Shown one piece after another: positions 8,708 through 17,322 of a stretch of 64,000 nt of DNA (positions within the stretch are counted from its first letter, which is position 1; each line of letters starts with the position of its first letter). The stretch lies in assembly GCA_041497135.1 (NCBI GenBank), contig JBGQFX010000001.1, forward strand, positions 84,166 to 148,165, written 5' to 3'. Under the pieces are notes generated by a model that had not been told where the DNA came from, searched no databases, and saw only the letters and a list, made by a program, of their open reading frames with translations. A program made the translations under genes and the position numbers. This DNA is from DASTHG01 sp041497135. GTDB taxonomy: Bacteria; Gemmatimonadota; Gemmatimonadetes; Gemmatimonadales; GWC2-71-9.

Positions 8708-8787
8708 TGCCGTTCCAACTTGATTCGCCAATATGCCGAAAGCAGCAGATTCCGATGACTGGGCGCGAATAGTTGGAACGGCACTAG
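8704..8787. repeat. 84-bp palindromic element
   Basis: CTAGTGCCGTTCCAACT at 8704-8720 is matched perfectly by its reverse complement at 8771-8787. After a 2-nt bulge, ATTCGC pairs with GCGAAT, giving a 23-bp stem around about 35 nt. It covers the UspA stop codon and ends 28 nt before the next start codon. It could be a miniature inverted-repeat element or a strong terminator/attenuator. No second copy is seen in this window. Confidence 0.8.
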
Positions 8788-8815
8788 CGGCGTGATTGTT
8801 CACCGGGAGGTCACC

Positions 8816-9253
8816 ATGTCGGCGGGACATCTGTGCAGCCGGATAGTTGCGACGGCATCGCCCAACGAGACCATCGGGGCCGCTGCGCGCCGCATGCGGG
8901 AGTACGAGGTGGGCACGGTCGTGGTCGTGAACGGGAATGGCGCGAACCGGGCTGTGGGCATCGTGACCGACCGGGATATCGCGATCCGGTGCGTGGCCGA
9001 GCGAATCGAGCCGGAAACGACGCCGGTGTCGGAGGTGATGACGGCGCCGGTGCACTCCGTCGACGAGCAGACGCCGATCCAGGAGGCGATCACGCGGATG
9101 GCCATCGCCGGCACGCGACGCTTGATCGTGACGGGTGCAGCGGATCGCGTGGTCGGGATTCTCAGCCTGGATGACGTGCTGGATTTGCTCATTGAGGAGA
9201 TCGGGCCAATCGGCCGCCTGCTCGCGAAGCAGCAGCCTCACCTGCCGGCCTAG
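8816..9253 (+). CDS. CBS-domain pair protein
   Basis: 145 residues with two CBS repeats: ETIGAAARRMREYEVG through GIVTDRDIAIRC, and VSEVMTAPVHSVDEQTP through ILSLDDVLDLL. The GTDRD-type motif is typical of repeats that bind ribose and phosphate. I chose ATG 8816, which has GGGAGG five bases upstream; a GTG at 8792 is in frame but has no such site and nearly touches the palindrome. It overlaps the convergent membrane protein gene by 4 nt. Confidence 0.88.
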   Translation: MSAGHLCSRIVATASPNETIGAAARRMREYEVGTVVVVNGNGANRAVGIVTDRDIAIRCVAERIEPETTPVSEVMTAPVHSVDEQTPIQEAITRMAIAGTRRLIVTGAADRVVGILSLDDVLDLLIEEIGPIGRLLAKQQPHLPA

Positions 9254-9759
9254 TCCGGCGGGGTGCCTCCCATTGGGATCTCGCGCAGCTCCCGCCTCAG
9301 GAGCGGATGAGCGGCGAGCAGATACCATCCCATGCCGATGGCCGCCGCGAGACTCGCGACGCCGATATGCCACCACACGAGTTCGCCAAGCAGGGGGCGC
9401 GTGAGGAAAGCCATGGCGAAGTACACGTGAAGGGCGACGAACAGGAGCAGCACGAGGACCAGGTATTGTGTCGTGGGGAATCGCTCTGCGAGGGAGACGA
9501 GCCACGAGCACAAGAGTCCCAGCGCTAGGAACACCACCATGTGCACCATGTTGAAAGCGAGAACCGGCCCGGGCGCGACGACCAGCGCTGCCGGGTCGCG
9601 CAGATGATAGAACAGGGCCGAGCCGAACAGCGCGGCTGTATAGAAAGGCGACCGCCCCGCAAGCACGTTCAACAGGGCGACGATGACGACCACCGCCCCA
9701 TAGCCGATCACGCCCGCCCACAAGCCACCGATCAGCGTATCCCGAGTCTGTGCGCGCAT
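9250..9759 (-). CDS. Four-helix membrane protein of unknown function
   Basis: 169 residues starting at ATG 9759 behind GGGAGAG. Four hydrophobic stretches are visible (about 12-35, 64-86, 95-117 and 127-150), with little loop sequence. No motif is recognised. It is divergent from the capA-like gene, and the shared intergenic region is a near copy of the lon/nitroreductase intergenic region, which suggests it belongs to the same regulon. Confidence 0.72.
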   Translation of the reverse strand: MRAQTRDTLIGGLWAGVIGYGAVVVIVALLNVLAGRSPFYTAALFGSALFYHLRDPAALVVAPGPVLAFNMVHMVVFLALGLLCSWLVSLAERFPTTQYLVLVLLLFVALHVYFAMAFLTRPLLGELVWWHIGVASLAAAIGMGWYLLAAHPLLRRELREIPMGGTPPD

Positions 9760-9784
9760 GGTCTCTCCCGGCGAGAGCACAGGT

Positions 9785-9843
9785 GCTACGATGCCACGGT
9801 TGCGTGGCGGCCATCGTGAAGGCGCGCGTAAGAGAGCTTCATG
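9785..9843. repeat. Divergent intergenic module, copy 1
   Basis: This 59-bp block is 49/59 identical, without gaps, to 13326-13384. Both lie between a leftward and a rightward gene and at similar distance from each. Minus-strand CTTCAC and plus-strand CTTCAT occur at the same places. The differences cluster in the central GC-rich inverted repeat and are mostly transitions, as expected if structure or binding is kept. Confidence 0.75.
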
Positions 9844-9859
9844 CTTCGAGGATTCTGTC

Positions 9860-10885
9860 ATGTCACGTCCATTGACGCTCGTCTTCGCCGGCGATGTGAT
9901 GCTCGGCCGGCAGGTGAATGAATCGCTGGACCGGGCGAGCCCCGCGCGACCCTGGGGCGATCTGCTCCCCACGATGGACGCGGCGGACCTCACCTTCGTC
10001 AATCTCGAGTGCGCGCTCACCGAGCGCACCGAGCGCTGGCCGGATAGGGGGCACAAGCCGTTCTATTTCCGCGCGGACCCGGCCGCCGTGGCAACGCTCC
10101 TGGCCGGGGGCGTGGACTGCGTTTCCGTCGCGAACAACCACATCGCCGACTACGGATTCGAGGGGCTCCGTGACACGCTCACCGTGCTGGATCGCGCGGG
10201 GATCGCGCACGCCGGCGCGGGGCTGGACCGCTGGAGCGCGCGCGAGCCGGCGCAGCTCGCCGTCGACGACCTCCGCGTGCGCGTGGTGGCGTTCGCGGAC
10301 TACCCAGCGGAGTGGTGCGCCGGACCCACCTCCCCTGGCATGAACTACACCCCCGTCTCGCTCGCGCCCGAGGAGTTCAGCGAGGTGACGCACCAGGTGA
10401 CGGCCGCGCGGGAGCACGCCGACCTCGTGGTCTTCTCGATCCACTGGGGTCCGAACATGCGCGCCCGGCCCACACCCGAGTTCCGCGCCTTCGCCCACGC
10501 GGTCATCGACGCCGGCGCCGATATCTTCTGGGGTCACTCCGCCCACGTGGCCCACGGCGTGGAGTTTCGTGACGGCCATCCAATCCTGTACGACACCGGA
10601 GACCTGCTGGACGACTACGCCGTGGACCCGCACCTGCGCAACGATCTCTCCGCGTTGTTCCTCGTGCACCTCCGCCCGCCTCTCGTGGAGGCCGTCGAGA
10701 TCCTTCCCGTACAGATCAAGGACATGCAGGTGAACCTGGCACGCGGGCGGGAGCGCCACTGGTTCCTCGAGCGCCTCACGACGCGGTGTTCCGAGTTGGA
10801 GGCGGTCGTGGCGCCGAGTGAGCCCGGGCTGCGGATCACCGCACCGGCACGAGTCGCCGGGGTCGGGACTCAGGCGAGGCTGTAG
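9860..10885 (+). CDS. CapA-like metallophosphatase family protein
   Basis: 341 residues of the CapA/PgsA family: AGDVMLGRQVNESL near the start, FVNLECALTER, SVANNHIADYGFEGL, VFSIHWGPNM and FWGHSAHVAHGVE. These Asp, Asn and His motifs form the calcineurin-like metal site of the family. No signal peptide is evident, unlike membrane-bound capsule CapA, so a cytosolic phosphatase role is possible. A CapA homologue (Rv0574c) sits beside pncB2 in the DosR regulon; here pncB lies 3.2 kb downstream. The end overlaps the convergent lon-like gene by 16 nt. Confidence 0.85.
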   Translation: MSRPLTLVFAGDVMLGRQVNESLDRASPARPWGDLLPTMDAADLTFVNLECALTERTERWPDRGHKPFYFRADPAAVATLLAGGVDCVSVANNHIADYGFEGLRDTLTVLDRAGIAHAGAGLDRWSAREPAQLAVDDLRVRVVAFADYPAEWCAGPTSPGMNYTPVSLAPEEFSEVTHQVTAAREHADLVVFSIHWGPNMRARPTPEFRAFAHAVIDAGADIFWGHSAHVAHGVEFRDGHPILYDTGDLLDDYAVDPHLRNDLSALFLVHLRPPLVEAVEILPVQIKDMQVNLARGRERHWFLERLTTRCSELEAVVAPSEPGLRITAPARVAGVGTQARL

Positions 10886-13287
10886 CCGGCGGCGCTGAAG
10901 GCCTGCAGCGTCTCGGCGAAGTCGGCCAACCGCGACTCGACCAGGCGATTGACGGTATCGGCTGGAAACTCTCGGGTCGCGTCGCGCTCGCCCGCCGGAA
11001 TCCCGGTGAGCAGCTCCATTCCTTCGTCTGCCGTCCGGATGGGGTAGACGTGAAACAGTCCGCGACCCACGGCGTCCACGACATCGCGCCGCAGCATCAG
11101 GTGTTGCGCGTTCGTCGCCGGGATGATGACGCCGTGCTCTCCCGTGAGCCCACGGGCGCGGCACACGTCGAAGAAGCCCTCGATCTTCTCGTTGACAGAC
11201 CCGACCGCCTGGATCTCACCGTGCTGGTTCACGGAGCCGGTCACGGCCAGGCACTGGCGGATCGGGACGTCCGCGATGGCCGAGAGCAGGGCGAACAGCT
11301 CGGCGGCCGAGGCGCTGTCGCCTTCTACCGCGGCATAGGACTGCTCGAACACCAGGCTCGCCGAAAGCGACAGCGGCCGGTTCGGACTGTAGCGCGCCCC
11401 CAGATAGGCGGCGAGGATCAAGACGCCCTTCGAATGGACCGGCCCGCCGAGCTCCACCTCGCGCTCGATATCCACCACGTCACCCCGTCCCATGCGGACA
11501 CGCGCCGTGATCCGCGTGGGACGTCCGAACACGAAGGTGCCGAGCGCGCTCACGGAAATCCCGTTCACCTGCCCCGCGCGCTCCCCTTGCGTGTCGATCA
11601 TGACGGTGTGGCGAGCGATCTCCTCATAGACCCGTTCGCGCAGACGGTCCACGCGGGCAGTCTCTGCGTCGATCGCCCGCTGCACGTGGGCGGTGGCGAC
11701 GGTCGACGCCTGCTCCTGCCCGGCCCAGTAGTCCGCTTCGCCCAGCAGATCGGTGAGCGCCGCGATCCGTCCCGACAGCTTCTCCTGATGCCCGGCGAGC
11801 CGGGCGCTGTGCTCCATCACCCGCGCCACCGCGCCGCGGTCGAACGGCCTCAGGGCCGCCGCGCGGACGAGCTCGGCGACCAGAAAGGCATACTGGCGGC
11901 GGGCTTCCTCCGTGGCGTCGATCTGGTCGTCGAAGTCGACCGCCACCTTGAACAGCTCACGGAAATCAGGATCCAGGGCGCACAACAGGTAGTAGATCAG
12001 CGGCTCGCCGAGCAGGACGACCTGGAGGTCGAGCGGGATGGACTCCGGCTCGAGCGAGACCGCAGTGTCGAGGCTCAGCGTCCGGCCCACGGATTCGAAG
12101 CGGAGCCGTCGGGACCGCAGGGCGCGCTTCAGTGCGTCCCAGGCGAATGGGGCGGACAACAGCGCTCGCACGTCGAGCACCAGGTACCCCCCATTGGCGC
12201 GGTGCAGGGCGCCGGCCTGGATGAGCGAGAAATCCGTCACCAGCGCGCCGAACTGCGACATATGCTCGATCCGGCCCAGCAGGTTGTCGTAGGTCGGATT
12301 GTCCTCGAACACCACCGGAGCGCCGGTATGCCCGCTGTGGTCGACGATCACGTTGACGCTGTAGCGGCGCCCCGGCGCCGGCCGACCGAACGACCTCGGA
12401 AAGGTTTGCAGCAGCACCTCGGGCAGCGACCCGTCCCCTTCCACCAATTCCGTGGCGTGCTCCACGACGTCCTGCTGCACCTGATCGAGGTACGCGAGCA
12501 CTTCGGGTAGCGATGCATGGCTGCGCCGGACCTCGTCCACCAGGTGTCCCGCGGCGAGTGCCGTGACCTCGCGGCGCAGATCGCGCAACCGGTCGTGGTG
12601 CTCGCGTACCCAGCGCGGGAGCTGGCGCACCATTTTCTCGAGCGCCCCCTCGAGCTCCGTCACCTTCGCTCGAATCCCCTCCCGCTCGGCTTCCGGGAAC
12701 TTCGCGAACTCCTCCTCGGACAGGACCGCCCCGTCACGCGTCGCGACCACGCTCAGGCCGGCCGGCGAGTGAATCACGTCCAGTCCGTCGCCGCGCCCCC
12801 GTGCCTGAAGTTCCTCGAGTGTCTGGCGTGGGCGGGCCTTCATCTCCTCTTCGATCGCCTGGCGCCGTCGCTGGTAGTCCTCGCCCTCGAGGGCGCTCGT
12901 GATGGCGGAGCGGAGATCCTCGACCAGCCGATCCATCGCGCGACGCAGCGTGGACCCGGCACCGGCCGGAAGCCGCAGCAGCCGTGGCTTGCGCGCCTCA
13001 TCGAAATTATGGACGTAGCAGAGGTCCGGAGGCACCGAGCGAGCGGCGGCGCGCGCCTCGAGTGACCGCACCGCCAGGGTACGCTTGCCCGTACCCGCCG
13101 GCCCCAGGGCGAAGATGTTGTAGCCTTCCCGGGCGATCCCGATGCCGAACTGCATCGCGGCCACGGCCCGCGCCTGCCCCACCATCTCGGTGAGGCGCTC
13201 AGCGCCCTCGGTTGTGGCGAACGGAATGTCGACCGGATCGAAGCGGCGGCACAGCGCCTGCGGCTCCAACTCCAAGACCGTTTTCAT
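10870..13287 (-). CDS. Lon-related ATP-dependent protease (AAA + S16)
   Basis: 805 residues. An AAA-type ATPase core has Walker A GPAGTGK near residue 62 and a long helical insertion (about 120-270). The S16 protease domain has the catalytic Ser near 656 in GDSASAAE and Lys near 700 in GSVNEKIEGFF. It belongs to the Lon-related COG1067 branch, not the classic Lon with an N-terminal substrate domain. It probably degrades damaged or regulatory proteins. A CATAAT hexamer 20-30 nt upstream gives a good -10, preceded by a CTTCAC-led repeat. Confidence 0.9.
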   Translation of the reverse strand: MKTVLELEPQALCRRFDPVDIPFATTEGAERLTEMVGQARAVAAMQFGIGIAREGYNIFALGPAGTGKRTLAVRSLEARAAARSVPPDLCYVHNFDEARKPRLLRLPAGAGSTLRRAMDRLVEDLRSAITSALEGEDYQRRRQAIEEEMKARPRQTLEELQARGRGDGLDVIHSPAGLSVVATRDGAVLSEEEFAKFPEAEREGIRAKVTELEGALEKMVRQLPRWVREHHDRLRDLRREVTALAAGHLVDEVRRSHASLPEVLAYLDQVQQDVVEHATELVEGDGSLPEVLLQTFPRSFGRPAPGRRYSVNVIVDHSGHTGAPVVFEDNPTYDNLLGRIEHMSQFGALVTDFSLIQAGALHRANGGYLVLDVRALLSAPFAWDALKRALRSRRLRFESVGRTLSLDTAVSLEPESIPLDLQVVLLGEPLIYYLLCALDPDFRELFKVAVDFDDQIDATEEARRQYAFLVAELVRAAALRPFDRGAVARVMEHSARLAGHQEKLSGRIAALTDLLGEADYWAGQEQASTVATAHVQRAIDAETARVDRLRERVYEEIARHTVMIDTQGERAGQVNGISVSALGTFVFGRPTRITARVRMGRGDVVDIEREVELGGPVHSKGVLILAAYLGARYSPNRPLSLSASLVFEQSYAAVEGDSASAAELFALLSAIADVPIRQCLAVTGSVNQHGEIQAVGSVNEKIEGFFDVCRARGLTGEHGVIIPATNAQHLMLRRDVVDAVGRGLFHVYPIRTADEGMELLTGIPAGERDATREFPADTVNRLVESRLADFAETLQAFSAAGYSLA

Positions 13288-13316
13288 TTGGCCGCCCAGG
13301 ATTAGGTGCGATGCCG

Positions 13317-13362
13317 ATTATGCCTGTTACGATGCCACAGTCGCGCGACGGCTATCGTGAAG
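13317..13362 (-). promoter_or_regulatory. Promoter of the lon-like gene
   Basis: On the minus strand CTTCAC (13357-13362), CCGTCG (13346-13351) and CTGTGG (13335-13340) are 11 bp apart. A clear -10, CATAAT (13317-13322), follows after 12 nt. Only the first hexamer matches the common half-site, so this is a diverged member of the repeat-promoter set. Confidence 0.5.
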
Positions 13363-13384
13363 GCCCGGCAAAGAGAGCTTCATG
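13326..13384. repeat. Divergent intergenic module, copy 2
   Basis: The second copy of the 59-bp block at 9785-9843 (49/59 identical, no gaps). Here it separates the lon-like gene from the nitroreductase gene. It includes the promoter repeats of the lon-like gene and the first CTTCAT of the nitroreductase promoter. Confidence 0.75.
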
Positions 13385-13406
13385 ACCGCTTTCATGGTCA
13401 TTTCAA
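13378..13406 (+). promoter_or_regulatory. CTTCA repeats upstream of nitroreductase gene
   Basis: CTTCAT (13378), TTTCAT (13390) and TTTCAA (13401) occur at 12- and 11-bp steps. No hexamer with A2 and T6 lies at the usual 11-nt distance; the best -10-like sequence is in TTCTATCAT just before the ribosome-binding site. It is included as a weaker member of the set. Confidence 0.4.
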
Positions 13407-13452
13407 GGCCACTTCCGTCGCGCGATTCTATCATGCGGCGGGGAGGAAACTC

Positions 13453-14058
13453 ATGAAGCCGTATGGGAGCGACAGGAGCGACGCGGCCTTCGCCGCCGCC
13501 GATCTCCAGACGAGGGCGACGTTGGACGACACACTCAGCCAGCGCAGGTCGGTGCGCATGTTCGCGGACCGTCCGCTGAGCGAGGACCAGATCCTGCGCC
13601 TCTGCTGGGCAGCTCAGGGGATTACGGATGCGTCCGGCCACCGCACCGCCCCCTCGGCGGGGGCACGCTATCCCCTCGAGCTGTACATCGCGACCGCCGC
13701 CGGCTGCTTCGCCTACGACCCGCCGCATCATCGCCTGGTCGGCCGCACGCAGGACGACCTCCGCCCAGCGCTCCAGTGGGCGGCGCTTTCGCAAGAGACC
13801 GTCGGCCAGAGCCCGGCGGTCTTCGTGGTCGCCGCCGTGCCGGACCGCACCACCGCGGAATACGGGAACCGGGGGGAGCGCTACGTCCTTCTCGAGGGTG
13901 GCCATGCGGCCCAGAATCTCCTCCTCGAAGCGACGGCTATCGGCCTAGGCGCTGTACCCATCGGGGCGTTCGATGACGCCCGGTTGCGGGAAGTCCTCGA
14001 TCTTTCAGGCGATCGCGAGGTGCTCTACCTGATTCCTGTAGGCGAGCCGGCGGAGTAG
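13453..14058 (+). CDS. Nitroreductase-family flavoprotein
   Basis: 201 residues of the nitroreductase fold: LSQRRSVRMFADRPLSEDQI at the start, APSAGARYPLELYI (FMN phosphate region), and EGGHAAQNLLLEATAIGLGAVPIGAF (FMN and dimer region). The PSAGARYP form is typical of the SagB/ThcOx-like branch. GGAGG precedes ATG 13453. The product probably reduces quinones or nitro-compounds with NAD(P)H; the true substrate is unknown. It is followed after 8 nt by pncB, linking a flavin reductase to NAD salvage. Nitroreductase relatives (Acg, Rv3131) are DosR-regulated. Confidence 0.88.
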   Translation: MKPYGSDRSDAAFAAADLQTRATLDDTLSQRRSVRMFADRPLSEDQILRLCWAAQGITDASGHRTAPSAGARYPLELYIATAAGCFAYDPPHHRLVGRTQDDLRPALQWAALSQETVGQSPAVFVVAAVPDRTTAEYGNRGERYVLLEGGHAAQNLLLEATAIGLGAVPIGAFDDARLREVLDLSGDREVLYLIPVGEPAE

Positions 14059-14066
14059 CCTCTCGC

Positions 14067-15464
14067 ATGGACTCCGACGGCGCCTTCCGGTCCGGCCCAA
14101 TCGTGCTCGAGGATGCCGCCCTCTTCACCGATCTGTACGAGCTCACCATGGCGGCCTCCTATCGACGCGAGGGGATGAGGGGGCTCGCCACGTTCAGTCT
14201 GTTCGTGCGCCGCCTGCCGCCCGAGCGCTCGTTTCTCGTCGCCGCAGGGCTCGAGGGCGTGCTGCGGTATCTCGAAAGCTTCCGTTTCTCGGCGCGCGCG
14301 CTCAAGTACCTGGCCTCGCTCCGACGATTCAAGCCCGATTTCCTCGACTCCCTGCGTGATCTGCGTTTCACCGGGGGCGTGCGCGCGGTGCCCGAAGGTA
14401 CGCCCCTCTTTGCCGACGAGCCGCTGCTCGAGGTCACGGCACCGATCGCGGAAGCCCAGATGGTCGAGAGTGCCGTGCTCAACTTCTGCCACCTCCAGAC
14501 GCTGTTGGCGAGCAAGGCCGCGCGCTGCGTGCTGGCCGCCCGCGGCCGGCCCATTGTCGAGTTCGGGCTACGCCGCACCCACGGGGTGGACGCCGCCCTC
14601 GAAGCGGTGCGTTGCGCCTACATCACGGGCGCGGAGCAGACGAGTAACGTGCTCGCCGCCTTGACCTATGACGTTCCACCCACCGGGACGATGGCGCATT
14701 CCTACGTGTGCGCCTTTCCACATGAGATCGACGCGTTCCGCGCCTTTGTCGCCGCATTTCCGTCGCGCGCCATCCTGCTCCTCGACACCTACGACACCGT
14801 TGCCGCCGCGCACAAAGCGGTCCACGTGGCGCAGGAGCTCGAAGCCCGCGGCGAGCGCCTCGCCGGCGTGCGGCTGGACAGCGGCGACCTGGTCGCCCTC
14901 AGCCGCGCGGTGCGAGGCGTGCTGAACAGGGCGGGACTCGACTACGTCCGAATTCTCGCGAGCGGGAACCTGGATGAGTTCGCAATCGCGCGCTGCACGG
15001 CAGCCGAAGCGCCGATCGACGCCTACGGGGTGGGAACACGAATGACCGTCTCCGCCGATGCGCCATACCTGGACATGGCCTACAAGCTGGTGCGCTACGG
15101 CGAGCGGGACGTCCTGAAGATCAGTCCGGGCAAGGAAACGTGGACCGGCGAAAAGCAGATCTTCCGCCGCCGCACGACCGACGGCCGGTTCTTGGAGGAC
15201 GTGTTGGCGCTCCGCGAGGAGCCGGCTCCACCAGGCGCCGATCCCCTACTCGAGAGGGTGATGGAAGCCGGTCGACTCGTCAGGCCCCTCCCCCCACTGC
15301 CGGCGGTGCGCGCACATTGCGTCCATGAGCTCGGGGCCCTGCCCGAAGCGGTGCGTCGCCTTACGGGCGCGGCCCGGTATCCCGTCCACCCGTCGGACGC
15401 CCTCGCCGAACGCCAGCGGACGGTCAAGTCGGGCGCGATTGCGGCCGAGGTGGCCGCAGGCTAA
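14067..15464 (+). CDS. pncB: Nicotinate phosphoribosyltransferase
   Basis: 465 residues. Family features are LFTDLYELTMAASY at the N-terminus, the active-site histidine in FGLRRTHGVDAALEA, ASGNLDEF, and YGVGTRMTVSADAP. It makes nicotinate mononucleotide from nicotinate and PRPP with ATP, in the Preiss-Handler NAD salvage route. PRPP would come from the prs product encoded at 30174. M. tuberculosis has a DosR-regulated second copy, pncB2. The stop codon lies inside the first hexamer (GCTAAG) of the next promoter's repeat. Confidence 0.95.
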   Translation: MDSDGAFRSGPIVLEDAALFTDLYELTMAASYRREGMRGLATFSLFVRRLPPERSFLVAAGLEGVLRYLESFRFSARALKYLASLRRFKPDFLDSLRDLRFTGGVRAVPEGTPLFADEPLLEVTAPIAEAQMVESAVLNFCHLQTLLASKAARCVLAARGRPIVEFGLRRTHGVDAALEAVRCAYITGAEQTSNVLAALTYDVPPTGTMAHSYVCAFPHEIDAFRAFVAAFPSRAILLLDTYDTVAAAHKAVHVAQELEARGERLAGVRLDSGDLVALSRAVRGVLNRAGLDYVRILASGNLDEFAIARCTAAEAPIDAYGVGTRMTVSADAPYLDMAYKLVRYGERDVLKISPGKETWTGEKQIFRRRTTDGRFLEDVLALREEPAPPGADPLLERVMEAGRLVRPLPPLPAVRAHCVHELGALPEAVRRLTGAARYPVHPSDALAERQRTVKSGAIAAEVAAG

Positions 15465-15504
15465 GGCCGACTTCACAGCGACTTCACTCGCGGGTGACGA
15501 TCCT
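15460..15504 (+). promoter_or_regulatory. 11-bp direct-repeat promoter of the broken CBS gene
   Basis: GCTAAG, CTTCAC and CTTCAC begin at 15460, 15471 and 15482, and GATCCT (15499-15504) follows 11 nt after the last. The control region remains intact although the gene downstream is broken, and it matches that of 6532 almost base for base. Confidence 0.72.
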
Positions 15505-15531
15505 TCGGGCAGAACCGATCGAGGAGGCGAT

Positions 15532-15925
15532 ATGCTCACGGTGCGAGATCTCATGACGACGGACGTGGCGACGGTCGACCCCGACCTCACGCTGCGCGAG
15601 GCGGTCGAGCTGTTCACCCAGCGACATGTGAGCGGGGCGCCGGTCATGGCCGGTGGGCGGCTGGTGGGAGTCTTGTCGGCGAGCGACGTGCTCGCGTTCG
15701 AGGGGGAGTCGCCGGGCGTCCCCACTGAGCGGCCCGAGATGGAGCTCGAAGAATGGAACGAGCCGACCGTCGGCGAGGCGATGACGCCGAGCCTGTGATG
15801 CAGGCCGGCTGGTCGGCGTGCTGTCGAGCATGGACATGGTGCGCGCGGTGGCGGAGCAGCGCCTGGTCGCAGCCGGTCCCGAAGTGCGCTCGAGGCCGCG
15901 CGCGTGGGCGGACGTCCGGCGCTAG
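15532..15925 (+). pseudogene. Broken CBS-domain gene, paralogue of 6532
   Basis: The first 87 codons read as a good CBS protein (MLTVRDLMTTDVATVD, LSASDVLAFEGESPGVPTER) and stop at TGA in TPSL. The frame starting at 15803 then restores GRLVGVLSSMDMVRAVAEQR and ends VRSRPRAWADVRR, matching the end of the 6532 protein. The acidic insert is shortened and about 28 residues of the second CBS repeat are missing, with a frameshift at the join, where GTGATG could have mediated the deletion. The truncated first-repeat product might still be made. Confidence 0.8.
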
Positions 15926-15964
15926 GCCAGAGACCGTGGAGCCCGTGCCCCCGCTAGATCCGGG

Positions 15965-16228
15965 CTACCGCTCCGCCGACCGGCCCGCCAGCCGGGCCCC
16001 GAGATAGTCCAGGAGACCGTTCAGCGAAGCGACTCTCGGGTAGTCAGCCTCCGGCACGTCGACGTGCAGCTTCTCGTTGACGCCGATGAGCAGTCGCATG
16101 AAATCGATCGAATCGACGTCCAGCTGATCGCGGATCGGCGCATCCGGCGCCAGCCGGCTCAGGTCGGCTTCCGGGGCGATCTCCTTGAGCACGCCCAGCA
16201 CCGCCTGACGCAGCTCATCTCGCGTCAC
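15965..16228 (-). CDS. Acyl carrier protein
   Basis: 87 residues from GTG 16228. The phosphopantetheine serine is in LDVDSIDFMRLL. Acidic helices precede it (EIAPEADLSRLAP) and VASLNGLLDYLGARL ends the fold. The start overlaps the E2 stop by 4 nt (GTGA), so it is translationally coupled to the dehydrogenase genes. An ACP at the end of an acetyl-CoA-forming operon suggests that the acyl group is passed on to a synthase elsewhere; the partner is not in this window. Confidence 0.85.
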   Translation of the reverse strand: MTRDELRQAVLGVLKEIAPEADLSRLAPDAPIRDQLDVDSIDFMRLLIGVNEKLHVDVPEADYPRVASLNGLLDYLGARLAGRSAER

Positions 16229-17322
16229 AAGCGGTCTGGTTCTCGCAGCCGATCGGCCACGCCGGCGAGGAACAACGCGCCGCGGTGACCGTCGCTCACC
16301 CGGTGATCGGCCGCCAGCGTGGCGCGGACGAGCGACCGGGCCACGACGCGCCCGTCCACCACCCACGGCCCCTCCACGATCTTACCGAATCCCACGATCG
16401 CGACCTGCGGCGGGTAAATCACACCGTACACCGTGTCCACGCCGCGGTCGCCCAGGATGGTGACGGTGATCGTCGGGTCGGAAAGCTCGGAGCTCCTCAG
16501 CGCGCCGGCGCGCGCCCGCTCCACCAGGTCGAGCGTGCTCGCCATCAGCTCGTCCACGCTCTGACGGTCGGCGTGGTGCAGCGCCGGGGCAACGAGCCCA
16601 CCATCACGAAGGGAAATCGCGAGCCCTACGTTGATGTCGGCGATGGGAGCGACGCGCCCCTCGACCCAGCGCGCGTTGAGCTCAGGGAAGTCCCGTAGCG
16701 TCAGGGCGACCGCCCTGACGAGCAGCGCGCTGTGGGCCAGCCGGCGCGCGACCGGGCGATCGCGGTTCTGCTCGGCGAGCCACGCAGTCACGGGACCGAG
16801 GTCGATCGTGTGCCCGATGTAGTAATGCGGGATCTCCCGCTTCGACCGGGTGACCGCGGCAGCGATCGCCTGGCGCATGCGTTCCCCGCGATCGGCCGGC
16901 GCCTCGGTTTTCCCAACCGCCTGCCGCACGTCTTCGAGCGTGACGGCTCCTTCGGGGCCGGTGCCACGCACCGTCGCGAGGTCGACCTCGAGCTCGACGG
17001 CGAGCCGACGGGCCGCTGGGGAGACGCGCGCCCGGCCTTCGGGAGACGGCACGGTGACGGGCGTCGGGACTGGCGCAGGCGCCCCTGCCGCCTCGCGAAT
17101 AACGGCCAATGGGGTCCCGACCGGGACTTTCGTGCCCGGCTCGACGAGGGTCTTCTCCAGCACGCCGCTCGTGAAGACCTCGACCTCGATGACGCCCTTG
17201 TCCGTATCGACCTCGGCGATGATGTCGCCACGCTTTACGGCTTCACCGGGGTGCTTGAGCCAGGCGATGAGGCGGCCCGCCGTCATGTCGGCGCCGAGCG
17301 CCGGCATCAGGAAGTCAGCCAC
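16225..17322 (-). CDS. Dihydrolipoamide acyltransferase (E2)
   Basis: 365 residues. One lipoyl domain (1-75) has Lys42 in DTDKGVIE. A peripheral-subunit-binding domain (about 105-140) reads VSPAARRLAVELEVDL, and the catalytic domain ends with DHRVSDG. It transfers the acyl group from E1-bound lipoate to CoA. One lipoyl domain is the minimum for the family. No E3 (lipoamide dehydrogenase) gene is adjacent, so E3 must be shared. The start overlaps the E1-beta stop by 8 nt. Confidence 0.92.
   Translation of the reverse strand: MADFLMPALGADMTAGRLIAWLKHPGEAVKRGDIIAEVDTDKGVIEVEVFTSGVLEKTLVEPGTKVPVGTPLAVIREAAGAPAPVPTPVTVPSPEGRARVSPAARRLAVELEVDLATVRGTGPEGAVTLEDVRQAVGKTEAPADRGERMRQAIAAAVTRSKREIPHYYIGHTIDLGPVTAWLAEQNRDRPVARRLAHSALLVRAVALTLRDFPELNARWVEGRVAPIADINVGLAISLRDGGLVAPALHHADRQSVDELMASTLDLVERARAGALRSSELSDPTITVTILGDRGVDTVYGVIYPPQVAIVGFGKIVEGPWVVDGRVVARSLVRATLAADHRVSDGHRGALFLAGVADRLREPDRL

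Noticed and set aside
8792..8815. GTG 8792 as start of the CBS gene
   Set aside because: ATG 8816 has a well-placed GGGAGG and fits CBS family starts; the GTG has none and nearly touches the palindrome.
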